A stretch of DNA of 6,879 bases from Proteobacteria bacterium UBA3588 (GCA_002376325.1 DFMR01000097.1:13216-20094), one strand, 5' to 3'; shown: positions 1 to 5,402, counted from the first letter of the stretch. Notes: generated from the letters alone by a model not told the origin. Made by a program: numbers and translations.

Positions 1-24
1 TGAGACTGGGATTAGGCGTCGGCC

Positions 25-1059
25 TTAGATACCCAGCTCGGTCTTCCAGTAGTGCTTGATCTGCGCGACGGTATTCTTCGGCAGCGGCACGTAGTCCAGC
101 TTCTCGGCGTAGCGCTGACCGTGGTCCAGGAACCAGCCGCAGAACTTCAACACCCTTTCGTTATCGCCCTTCGGGGTATCGCGACGCATCAGCATGTAGG
201 TGGCGGCGGTGATGGGCCAAGTGCGGGCACCGGGCTGATTGGTCAGGATCAGGTAGAAGTCCTTGGTCTTGGTGAAGTCGGCATGGGCGGCAGCGGCCTG
301 GAACGAACTCAACTCGGGACGCACGACGCGACCGTCCATGTTCTTCATCCGGGTGTAGGCCATGTGGTTCTGCATCACATAGGCGTACTCGACGTAGCCG
401 ATGGAACCGCGGATGCGCTGCACGTAGTTGGCGACGCCGGCATTGCCCTTACCACCCACGCCGTTGCCCGGCCAGGAGACGGCGGTGTCGGAACCGACTT
501 CGTTCTTCCACTCGGGGCTGACCTTGGCCAGATAGTTGGTGAAGTTGAAGGTGGTACCGGATCCGTCGGCACGGTGCACGGTGGTGATCTTCATGTGCGG
601 CAGGCGCACGTGCGGGTTCAGCGCCTTGATCTCACGGGAGTCCCATTCGGTGACCTTACCCAGGTAGATGTCGGCCAGGGTCTTGCCGTCCAGTACCAGC
701 TCACCGGCCTTGATGTGCGGCAGGTTGACAACCGGGGTGATGCCGATGATGACGCCCGGGAACTGCACCAGGCCCTGCTGGGCCAGAGTGTCGGGGGTCA
801 GCGGCTTGTCGCTGTTGGCGAACGGCACAGTCTTCGACTCGATCTGCTTGATGCCGCCACCGGAACCGATGGCCTGGTAATTGACCGAGGTGCCGGATAT
901 CTTCTGGTAGGCAACCGCCCAGTCGGACAGTACCGGATAGATAGCGGTGCCGCCGGCACCGTTCAGCGTATCCGCCATAGCGCTGGTGCTGGCGACGGCA
1001 GTCGCTACCAGCAGGCCGGCGCCAAAGGCGTAGGAAAGGCTCTTCTTCAGTGTGAACAT
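25..1059 (-). CDS. pstS: PstS, periplasmic phosphate-binding protein of the Pst ABC transporter
   Basis: This 344-residue protein captures inorganic phosphate in the periplasm and hands it to the PstCAB importer; the length matches the family. A signal peptide is clear: basic KK at 5-6, a hydrophobic stretch, and an AMA cleavage site after residue 29. Phosphate-binding segments are recognisable in order: GAGGTAIYP at 34-42, IGSGGGIKQI at 64-73, the Asp of NSDKPL at 84, and HRADGSGTT at 162-170. The ATG at 1059 has an AAGGAG ribosome site on the minus strand (1066-1071). A Pho-box array and a -10 element lie upstream, so phosphate starvation control is likely. Any pstC/A/B genes would be beyond the left edge. 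The assignment is near certain; whether it is the only pstS in the genome cannot be seen. Confidence 0.96.
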   Translation of the reverse strand: MFTLKKSLSYAFGAGLLVATAVASTSAMADTLNGAGGTAIYPVLSDWAVAYQKISGTSVNYQAIGSGGGIKQIESKTVPFANSDKPLTPDTLAQQGLVQFPGVIIGITPVVNLPHIKAGELVLDGKTLADIYLGKVTEWDSREIKALNPHVRLPHMKITTVHRADGSGTTFNFTNYLAKVSPEWKNEVGSDTAVSWPGNGVGGKGNAGVANYVQRIRGSIGYVEYAYVMQNHMAYTRMKNMDGRVVRPELSSFQAAAAHADFTKTKDFYLILTNQPGARTWPITAATYMLMRRDTPKGDNERVLKFCGWFLDHGQRYAEKLDYVPLPKNTVAQIKHYWKTELGI

Positions 1060-1115
1060 CGCGCACTCCTTGGGTTTGCGTGGTGATGACGTTAGCGCAC
1101 GTTTGTCGTGCTACC

Positions 1116-1121
1116 GTTATA
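1116..1121 (-). promoter_or_regulatory. Probable -10 element of the pstS promoter
   Basis: The minus strand reads TATAAC here, about 9 bp downstream of the last Pho-box-like heptamer and with no recognisable -35. This is the usual layout of PhoB-activated sigma-70 promoters, where PhoB replaces the -35 contact. Transcription would begin near 1109, giving a leader of about 50 nt before the ATG at 1059. Confidence 0.55.
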
Positions 1122-1130
1122 TTCGGTCGC

Positions 1131-1191
1131 CGCACAGCTTCTAACAGTTATATTGCAGGAGTGTTACAGCAACACGAACGGTTTATGACAA
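1131..1191 (-). promoter_or_regulatory. Extended PhoB-binding region (Pho boxes) of pstS
   Basis: Read on the minus strand, heptamers related to the PhoB consensus CTGTCAT recur every 11 bp: TTGTCAT (1185-1191), CGTTCGT (1174-1180, poor), CTGTAAC (1163-1169), CTGCAAT (1152-1158) and CTGTTAG (1141-1147). A looser CTGTGCG (1131-1137) follows at a 10-bp step. PhoB binds direct heptamer repeats with 4-bp spacers on one DNA face, usually two per dimer. Five or six here would suit two or three dimers. The heptamers are seen in the sequence; binding is inferred. Confidence 0.75.
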
Positions 1192-1343
1192 CCACACCTG
1201 CCGTAGGGGTAGTCCATTAAATCTGTCTTTGTCAGTAAATGCAGCGCCGGAAACCGTGGCCGCTGATGCCGTCCTGTGGTTTTCCGCAGCGCCGGGAGGG
1301 GAGTGCCGCCTTGTCGCATACGCTGCAAAGTTCATGACTGGAA
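1192..1343. other. Middle of the pstS-nifB divergent region, no gene seen
   Basis: No coding frame or RNA gene is evident between the Pho boxes and the NifA site. The stretch holds a 10-bp direct repeat GCAGCGCCGG (1241-1250 and 1286-1295) and an imperfect inverted repeat, CGGAAACC (1248-1255) against GGTTTTCCG (1278-1286), with one bulged base. These could form a hairpin but I cannot assign them a role. Confidence 0.4.
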
Positions 1344-1364
1344 CTGTTGTTTAGCGCACAACAG
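1344..1364 (+). promoter_or_regulatory. NifA upstream activator site(s) for nifB
   Basis: A perfect 7-bp inverted repeat, CTGTTGT and ACAACAG with a 7-nt spacer, contains two overlapping matches to the NifA site TGT-N10-ACA: 1345-1360 and 1348-1363. Its centre is about 86 bp upstream of the predicted nifB transcription start, within the range usual for NifA enhancers. The motif is seen directly; NifA binding is inferred from the consensus and the gene downstream. Confidence 0.85.
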
Positions 1365-1394
1365 GCCATGGGGTGATATATGAATATATAATTA

Positions 1395-1407
1395 AAACAA
1401 TACATTA
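1395..1407 (+). promoter_or_regulatory. IHF-like site between UAS and nifB promoter
   Basis: AAACAA-TACA-TTA matches the IHF consensus WATCAA-N4-TTR at eight of nine defined positions. It sits in an AT-rich stretch (about 1376-1410) in otherwise GC-rich DNA, between the NifA site and the -24 element. That is where IHF bends DNA in nif promoters. The site is degenerate, so the position and AT-rich setting carry much of the weight. Confidence 0.55.
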
Positions 1408-1413
1408 TGATGT

Positions 1414-1429
1414 AGGCACGGGCCTTGCA
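1414..1429 (+). promoter_or_regulatory. Sigma-54 (-24/-12) promoter of nifB
   Basis: AGGCACG-GGCC-TTGCA differs from the sigma-54 consensus TGGCACG-N4-TTGCW at only the first base. The invariant GG (1415-1416) and GC (1427-1428) are exactly 10 bp apart. Transcription should start near 1440, about 23 nt before the nifB ATG. This rules out the upstream in-frame ATG at 1373 as the true start. Confidence 0.92.
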
Positions 1430-1462
1430 CTGCTACCGGCAAAGACCAGAGGGAGCAGTGCG

Positions 1463-2947
1463 ATGGCTAGGAACACTCCAATCGAAAGCGGCAAGACCGG
1501 CGGCTGCAAGGCCTCCTCCTGCGGCAGCAGCTCACAACAGATGTCCCACCTGTCGGAAGAGATTCGGCAGAAGGTGTTCAACCACCCCTGTTATTCGGAA
1601 CAGGCCCATCACCACTTCGCCCGCATGCACGTGGCGGTGGCCCCGGCCTGTAACATTCAGTGCAACTACTGCAACCGCAAGTACGACTGCGCCAACGAGT
1701 CCCGTCCCGGCGTGGTCTCCGAGCTGCTGCATCCGGAACAGGCGGTGAAGAAGGTGATGGCGGTGGCGGCGGCGATCCCGCAGATGACGGTGGTGGGCAT
1801 CGCCGGTCCCGGCGACCCGTTGGCCAACCCCGAGCGCAGCTTCACCACCTTCCGCGGCATCGCGGAGTTCGCGCCGGACATCAAGCTGTGCGTCTCCACC
1901 AACGGCCTCGCCCTGCCGCAGCATGTGGAGGCGCTGTCCCGGCACAACATCGACCACGTCACCATCACCATCAACACCCTGGACGAGGAGATTGGCGCCG
2001 AGATCTATCCCTGGGTGTTCTGGAACCACCGCCGCATCCGCGGCCGGGCCGGGGCGCGCATCCTCATCGAGCAGCAGCAGAAGGGGCTGGAGATGCTCAC
2101 CGCGCGCGGCATCCTGGTGAAGGTCAACTCGGTGATGGTGCCGGGGGTCAACGACGAACACCTGAAAGCGGTGAGCCGCGAGGTGAAGGCCAAGGGGGCG
2201 TTCCTGCACAACGTGATGCCGCTCATCGCCGAGGCCGAGCACGGCACCTACTACGGCATCATGGAGCAACGTTCGCCCAGCGCCGGGGAACTGCAGTCGT
2301 TGCAGGACGCCTGCGCCGGCGACATGAACATGATGCGCCACTGCCGCCAGTGCCGCGCCGACGCGGTCGGCCTGCTGGGGGAAGACCGCGGCGCCGAGTT
2401 CACCCTGGAGAAGATCGAGACCATGGAGTTCGACTACGAGGCGATCCGCGCCAAGCGTGCCGCGGTGCAGGAGGCCATCGCGCTGGAGATGAACACGCCC
2501 AAAGCGGCGGTGACGACGGTACCGCTGGCCATGCTCCGGCGTCGCAGTGCGGCACCGGCGGCCCTGATGGCGGTGGCCACCAAGGGCGGCAACGTGATCA
2601 ATCAGCACTTCGGCCACGCCAGCGAATTTCTGGTGTATGAGGCCTCGGAGCGGGGGGTGCGCTTCATCGGCACCCGCCGCACCGACCAATATTGTGTCGG
2701 TTCCGACCACTGCGATGAGGGTGAGGACAAATTGCGACTGGCTATCGAAGCGTTGGCGGGCTGCAAGGCGGTACTCTGCGCCCGCATCGGCATCACCCCA
2801 TGGGAGGCGCTGGAGGCGGCAGGGATCAAGCCCGACAGCGACCACTCCATGGAGTCCATCGAAGAGGCGGTGGCCGCGCTCTATCAGGCGATGCTGACGG
2901 CGGGGGTGCTGGCAGATGATGTCGAGGTCGGCGCCAGCGTCGCCTGA
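1463..2947 (+). CDS. nifB: NifB, radical-SAM FeMo-cofactor core (NifB-co) synthase with C-terminal NifX-like domain
   Basis: NifB fuses two [4Fe-4S] clusters, inserting a SAM-derived carbide and an extra sulfur, to form NifB-co, the precursor of nitrogenase cofactors. The protein is 494 residues from the ATG at 1463, which has an AGAGGGAG ribosome site (1448-1455) and lies just after the sigma-54 promoter. The radical-SAM CX3CX2C motif is Cys63, Cys67 and Cys70, followed by the NifB signature NRKYDC. A GIAGPGDPLANP segment near 113 suits SAM binding, HPCY (Cys43) precedes the core, and CRQC (294-297) with ADAVGLLGED is the conserved second cluster-binding region. From about residue 365 a NifX/NafY-like cofactor-binding domain follows, including GGNVINQHFGHA, as in long proteobacterial NifB. 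Both domains look intact. It stands alone on its strand, with a reversed gene downstream. Confidence 0.98.
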   Translation: MARNTPIESGKTGGCKASSCGSSSQQMSHLSEEIRQKVFNHPCYSEQAHHHFARMHVAVAPACNIQCNYCNRKYDCANESRPGVVSELLHPEQAVKKVMAVAAAIPQMTVVGIAGPGDPLANPERSFTTFRGIAEFAPDIKLCVSTNGLALPQHVEALSRHNIDHVTITINTLDEEIGAEIYPWVFWNHRRIRGRAGARILIEQQQKGLEMLTARGILVKVNSVMVPGVNDEHLKAVSREVKAKGAFLHNVMPLIAEAEHGTYYGIMEQRSPSAGELQSLQDACAGDMNMMRHCRQCRADAVGLLGEDRGAEFTLEKIETMEFDYEAIRAKRAAVQEAIALEMNTPKAAVTTVPLAMLRRRSAAPAALMAVATKGGNVINQHFGHASEFLVYEASERGVRFIGTRRTDQYCVGSDHCDEGEDKLRLAIEALAGCKAVLCARIGITPWEALEAAGIKPDSDHSMESIEEAVAALYQAMLTAGVLADDVEVGASVA

Positions 2948-2958
2948 GCGTATCGACA

Positions 2959-2979
2959 GGAGCGGCTGCGCCGCGATGG
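2959..2979 (+). repeat. REP-like palindrome, copy 1
   Basis: GCGGC-TGC-GCCGC (2962-2974) forms a short GC hairpin flanked by AGGA on the left and GATGG on the right. It resembles the widespread gammaproteobacterial extragenic repeat with core GGAGCGGCT..GCCGCGA. It lies 12 bp after the nifB stop, where it could stabilise the mRNA end or slow polymerase. No T-run follows, so it is not a classical Rho-independent terminator. Confidence 0.55.
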
Positions 2980-3039
2980 TGCGTTGATATATTGCCAGCC
3001 ATGCAGGTCGGACATGGCGCGGCGGCGTCCGGCAGCTTC

Positions 3040-3071
3040 GCCCGATGCCGCTGCGCTCTATCGGGCCTACG
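3040..3071 (+). repeat. REP/BIME-like palindrome with CCTACG tail
   Basis: GCCCGAT (3040-3046) and ATCGGGC (3060-3066) are perfect 7-bp inverted arms around a 13-nt loop, followed by CTACGA. The form, a GATGC..-type arm and an ATCxGGCCTACG tail, closely resembles enterobacterial REP units. It lies between the convergent nifB and HD-GYP genes. The family name is inferred by likeness; copy number in the genome is unknown. Confidence 0.5.
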
Positions 3072-3097
3072 ACATCCGATAAGCAGCTGTTCCGTTC

Positions 3098-3118
3098 GTA
3101 GGCGGCTCTGCCGCGATA
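3098..3118 (+). repeat. REP-like palindrome, copy 2
   Basis: GTAGGCGGC-TCT-GCCGCGATAT has arms GCGGC (3102-3106) and GCCGC (3110-3114) and matches copy 1 in its core and its GAT tail. It lies just downstream of the HD-GYP stop. With the inverted copy at 3129-3150 it makes a head-to-head pair like a BIME. No T-run is present. Confidence 0.5.
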
Positions 3119-3124
3119 TGCATC

Positions 3125-4369
3125 TCAACCATCGCGCCAAAGGCGCTCCGAGGGAGCCACCGCAAGGTTGCGGCACTCGTCGAGGTGGCTGGCCACCAGA
3201 CCGACGATGTTGTGATCGAGGTGGTGCTGCTCGGCCAGGGTGTCGAGATAGCCGCGGATTTCGTCGACCGCCACCGGCTCGCGGTAGGGGCGCTGCTGGG
3301 AGAGGGCCTGGAAGATGTCGGCGACGGCGATGATACGCGCCTCGGGCGGCAGTTCGCTGCCGTGCAAGTGAAAAGGGTAGCCGGCGCCGTCCAGTGTTTC
3401 GTGGTGATAGGCCGCCCATAGCGCAACTTCTTCCAACCCGTTGATGCCGCTCAGTATCTGGTAGGTCTCGAAGCTGTGGCGGTTGATGGTGCTGCGCTCG
3501 GCATCGGTCAACGGTCCCGGTTTCTCCAGGATCTCATCGGGTATCCGCAGCTTTCCCAGGTCGTGCAGCAGTCCCGCAATCTCGATCTCGTCGCAACGTT
3601 CGGGCGGCAGCCCGGACCACTGTCCCAGACGGCGCGCCAGCCGTGCCACGCCCAGGGAGTGCTCCAGCGTGTAGCGGCTCTTGGCGTCGACGATGCGGGC
3701 GAAGATGGCGGCGAACTGGCGCAGGTCGGCCATGCCGAGGGTGATCGGTCGGTGCGCCTGTGCCATGCGTTGCAGGAACAGCAGCACGTGACGCGATTCC
3801 ATGGAATACCAGAAGGCCTCGCTGCGCGCGTTTTCGAGCAATGCATGCACCAGCTCCGGAGAGAACATGGTGCCGCTGAGCGGCGCGAACTCATTGCCGA
3901 TTTCCTCGCGCATCCGCATCAGGTCGCCGTGGTACTGGAATCCGGCCAGGGCGTCGGTGCGGTCGGCCAAATAGATGAGGTTGGCCATGCGCGCCACGTG
4001 CGGGGGGATGGCGGTCGCGTCCAGTTCCTGCCAGTGGGTATGGTGGTAGCGGACGATGGGGGCCAGTTCGGCCAGCGGCGTGAACTGTTGCAACAGATCG
4101 GCACCGGCCGTGCAGTGCTCCTGCGATCCCTCCCAGTCCAGCTCCTCCGCCAGGTAGCGATGCACCTGGGTCGAGGAGACGCCGCAATCGTGCAGCAGTC
4201 CCGCATGCAGAATGGTGTCGATGTCGTCATCGTCCCAGCCGAGGTGGCGGGCGCACTCCACCGCGATGAAGCCGACCCGTTTGCCGTGCTGTACGTCGTC
4301 CACCCCCACCAGGTCGAGGGCATCTGAGAGGGCATAGACGGCTTGGCGCAGGTTGATTTCGATGGACAT
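3125..4369 (-). CDS. Tandem HD-domain protein with HD-GYP motif, probable cyclic-di-GMP phosphodiesterase
   Basis: The 414-residue protein has two HD domains. The second carries the full HD-GYP set: His237, HDLGK at 269-273, His298, HHETLDGAGYP at 322-332 and Asp351. HD-GYP proteins are metal-dependent phosphodiesterases that hydrolyse cyclic di-GMP. The first domain keeps HD ligands (His28, His60-Asp61, His85, His109-His110, Asp136) but lacks GYP, so its substrate is unclear. No signal peptide, membrane segment or receiver domain is visible, so it is probably cytoplasmic. The ATG at 4369 is preferred over the one at 4477: it has a GGGAG ribosome site, MSIEINLRQ looks like a natural N terminus, and the extra 36 residues would cover the fdxN activator site. 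It runs opposite to the nif genes between nifB and fdxN. A weak minus-strand promoter (TTGCTA, 16 bp, TATGCT at 4461-4466) is possible. The domain calls are firm; the biological role is not known. Confidence 0.88.
   Translation of the reverse strand: MSIEINLRQAVYALSDALDLVGVDDVQHGKRVGFIAVECARHLGWDDDDIDTILHAGLLHDCGVSSTQVHRYLAEELDWEGSQEHCTAGADLLQQFTPLAELAPIVRYHHTHWQELDATAIPPHVARMANLIYLADRTDALAGFQYHGDLMRMREEIGNEFAPLSGTMFSPELVHALLENARSEAFWYSMESRHVLLFLQRMAQAHRPITLGMADLRQFAAIFARIVDAKSRYTLEHSLGVARLARRLGQWSGLPPERCDEIEIAGLLHDLGKLRIPDEILEKPGPLTDAERSTINRHSFETYQILSGINGLEEVALWAAYHHETLDGAGYPFHLHGSELPPEARIIAVADIFQALSQQRPYREPVAVDEIRGYLDTLAEQHHLDHNIVGLVASHLDECRNLAVAPSERLWRDG
3129..3150 (-). repeat. REP-like palindrome, inverted copy inside the HD-GYP gene end
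   Basis: On the minus strand GGAGCGCC-TTT-GGCGCGATGG shows the same GGAGCG...CGCGATGG frame as copy 1, with compensating changes that keep the stem (GGCGC/GCGCC). It lies inside the coding region and encodes the final SERLWRDG residues of the HD-GYP protein, ending one base pair beyond the TGA codon's neighbour glycine. See the findings. Confidence 0.5.
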
Positions 4370-4407
4370 GGGGGCTCCCGTTTCGGGGGCGGTAACTGCA
4401 CCGCCGT

Positions 4408-4423
4408 TGTGACTAACCCGACA
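4408..4423 (+). promoter_or_regulatory. NifA upstream activator site for fdxN-nifO-nifQ
   Basis: TGT-GACTAACCCG-ACA is an exact TGT-N10-ACA, with flanking T and A giving TTGT...ACAA. It lies about 128 bp upstream of the predicted fdxN start. A weaker second site, TGT-N10-TCA, follows at 4433-4448. The motif is seen; binding is inferred. Confidence 0.82.
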
Positions 4424-4440
4424 ATACGCACTTGTCGGGT
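4416..4440. repeat. Perfect 9-bp inverted repeat in the HD-GYP/fdxN divergent region
   Basis: ACCCGACAA (4416-4424) and TTGTCGGGT (4432-4440) are exact reverse complements around TACGCAC. The left arm shares its ACA with the NifA site at 4408-4423. It lies 47 bp upstream of the HD-GYP start codon, so it could be an operator for either gene or a stem-loop in the HD-GYP leader. I do not recognise it as the site of a named regulator. Confidence 0.7.
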
Positions 4441-4488
4441 GCGATTCAAACCGCGTTTGCAGCATAGCCATTTTCAATAGTGTAGCAA

Positions 4489-4501
4489 CATCAATGCGTT
4501 A
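4489..4501 (+). promoter_or_regulatory. IHF-like site upstream of the fdxN promoter
   Basis: CATCAA-TGCG-TTA matches WATCAA-N4-TTR at eight of nine defined positions. It lies between the NifA site and the -24 element, as at nifB. An AT-rich stretch precedes it. The repeated geometry at two promoters strengthens a call that would be weak alone. Confidence 0.55.
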
Positions 4502-4517
4502 TCGATGAGAGTCGGGG

Positions 4518-4533
4518 CGGCATGGCGCTTGCT
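4518..4533 (+). promoter_or_regulatory. Sigma-54 (-24/-12) promoter of fdxN-nifO-nifQ
   Basis: CGGCATG-GCGC-TTGCT keeps the invariant GG (4519-4520) and GC (4531-4532) 10 bp apart, and the TTGCT box is exact. It differs from TGGCACG-N4-TTGCW at two positions. Transcription should start near 4544, leaving a leader of about 38 nt before fdxN. The in-frame ATG at 4522 lies inside the promoter and is therefore not the start. Confidence 0.88.
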
Positions 4534-4581
4534 TTGTGTTTTGTAACACAGTCGGCGCCGGCCGGCGGGGAGGAACGGACG

Positions 4582-4842
4582 ATGGCGGTGAAAATTGTCG
4601 AAAGTTGCGTCAACTGCTGGGCCTGCCAGCCGTTGTGTCCCAGCGATGCGATCTATGAGGCGCAGCCGCATTTTCTGGTGGATGCGAAGCGCTGTACCGA
4701 GTGCGATGGCGAATACGCCGATCCCCAGTGCGCTTCCATCTGTCCCATCGAATGCGCCATTGTCGATGGCCTTGGCGAGGCGCTCAATCCGCTCGGTTCG
4801 CTCACCAACATTCCGCTGGCGAAGCTGCTGGCCATGGCATGA
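4582..4842 (+). CDS. fdxN: FdxN-type 2[4Fe-4S] ferredoxin linked to NifB
   Basis: This 86-residue ferredoxin has two cluster motifs: CVNCWACQPLCP, with Cys9, 12, 15 and 19, and CTEC-x8-CASICP, with Cys38, 41, 50 and 54. The eight-residue insertion in the second motif is typical of Allochromatium-type 2[4Fe-4S] ferredoxins. By family rule, Cys9/12/15/54 and Cys38/41/50/19 each hold one cluster; Cys58 is extra. In Azotobacter, FdxN supports NifB-co synthesis, probably as electron donor. The start at 4582 has a strong GGGGAGGA site (4567-4574) and lies behind the sigma-54 promoter. It leads the rightward nif set. The symbol rests on the nifB, nifO and nifQ context as well as the sequence. Confidence 0.88.
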   Translation: MAVKIVESCVNCWACQPLCPSDAIYEAQPHFLVDAKRCTECDGEYADPQCASICPIECAIVDGLGEALNPLGSLTNIPLAKLLAMA

Positions 4843-4852
4843 GGCGTTGAAC

Positions 4853-4972
4853 ATGCTGTTGCGGTTTCTGCATACGTTGTTCCCCACTGCACCGATCGGA
4901 ATGGGGGTGTACGGTTATCTGCCTGCGCGGGTACTTCGGCGCCACAGCGCTTTGCTACGCTACAGCCGATAG
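4853..4972 (+). CDS. Possible 39-residue small ORF between fdxN and nifO
   Basis: An ATG at 4853 opens a 39-codon frame (starts MLLRFLHTLFPTAP, ends ALLRYSR). A GAGG (4841-4844) overlapping the fdxN stop lies 8 bp upstream, a good ribosome spacing. The product would be basic and moderately hydrophobic, with no motif I recognise. It fills most of the 143-bp gap before nifO and could serve translational coupling, or be chance. I do not assign a function. Confidence 0.2.
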   Translation: MLLRFLHTLFPTAPIGMGVYGYLPARVLRRHSALLRYSR

Positions 4973-4985
4973 CGAGCGGGTGCCG

Positions 4986-5402
4986 ATGATGCCTACGGTG
5001 GTGTTCTACGAAAAGCCGGGATGTATCAACAACGCGCGGCAGAAGGCGTGGTTGGCAGCGTCGGGTCATCAGGTGGATGCCCGCGATCTGTTGCAGGAAC
5101 CCTGGAGCGCGGCACGTCTGCGGCGTTTTTTCGCTGCGCTGCCGGTTAGCGCCTGGTTCAATATGAGCGCGCCGCGCATCAAGGAAGGCGAGGTGCAGCC
5201 GGAACGGATTGACGCCGATGCCGCGCTGCGACTGATGGTGCAAGATCCACTGCTTATCCGCCGTCCGCTGTTGGAAGTGGGCGGCGAGTGCCGCGCCGGT
5301 TTCGATCCGCTGGAAGTGCGTCTCTGGATCGGTCTGGTCGCCGGTGACGGCGCTCCCTATTCCGAAAGCTGTCCCCGTACCGACAACCATCATTGTCCTT
5401 AA
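4986..5402 (+). CDS. nifO: NifO, nitrogenase-associated ArsC/thioredoxin-fold protein
   Basis: NifO belongs to the ArsC-like thioredoxin-fold family. In Azotobacter it affects molybdenum use between nitrogenase and nitrate reductase; its chemistry is not settled. The 138-residue reading begins MMPTVVFYEKPGC, whose YEKPGC (Cys13) matches the ArsC active-site loop and the NifO family signature. LIRRPL (90-95) is the conserved ArsC-fold strand with the proline. The tail ends CPRTDNHHCP with paired cysteines. The start is uncertain among GTG 4980, ATG 4986 and ATG 4989, with only a weak GAG at 4974-4976; 4986 is best spaced. It follows fdxN by 143 bp, and its TAA overlaps the ribosome site of nifQ, so the two are co-transcribed and probably coupled. 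Confidence 0.88.
   Translation: MMPTVVFYEKPGCINNARQKAWLAASGHQVDARDLLQEPWSAARLRRFFAALPVSAWFNMSAPRIKEGEVQPERIDADAALRLMVQDPLLIRRPLLEVGGECRAGFDPLEVRLWIGLVAGDGAPYSESCPRTDNHHCP

Noticed and set aside
52..1086. Long plus-strand ORF antisense to pstS
   Set aside because: It is an open shadow frame of a GC-rich gene. The product has no recognisable domain, while the minus strand encodes a full PstS with signal peptide.
1373..1462. Upstream ATG that would lengthen NifB by 30 residues
   Set aside because: It lies before the sigma-54 promoter and encodes the promoter itself; the ATG at 1463 has the ribosome site.
1532..2845. Long minus-strand ORF antisense to nifB
   Set aside because: It is His/Gly/Arg/Leu-rich and low in complexity with no motif, and lies opposite an intact NifB.
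2998..3018. GCCATG/CATGGC inverted repeat as a nifB terminator
   Set aside because: The stem is 6 bp with a 9-nt loop and no T-run; it is noted only as a minor dyad.
2992..3333. Plus-strand 113-codon ORF across the repeats
   Set aside because: It has no ribosome site, contains the palindromes, and overlaps the HD-GYP gene end antisense.
3476..4327. Plus-strand ORF opposite the HD-GYP gene
   Set aside because: It is a shadow frame. All HD and GYP residues are on the minus strand.
4389..4402. Minus-strand GG-N10-GC as a sigma-54 promoter for the HD-GYP gene
   Set aside because: Only the GG and GC match; the TTGC box is absent, and the predicted start would leave too short a leader. Such matches occur often by chance.
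4370..4477. Longer N terminus for the HD-GYP protein starting at 4477
   Set aside because: It has no ribosome site and would encode the NifA site and inverted repeat; the ATG at 4369 is better supported.
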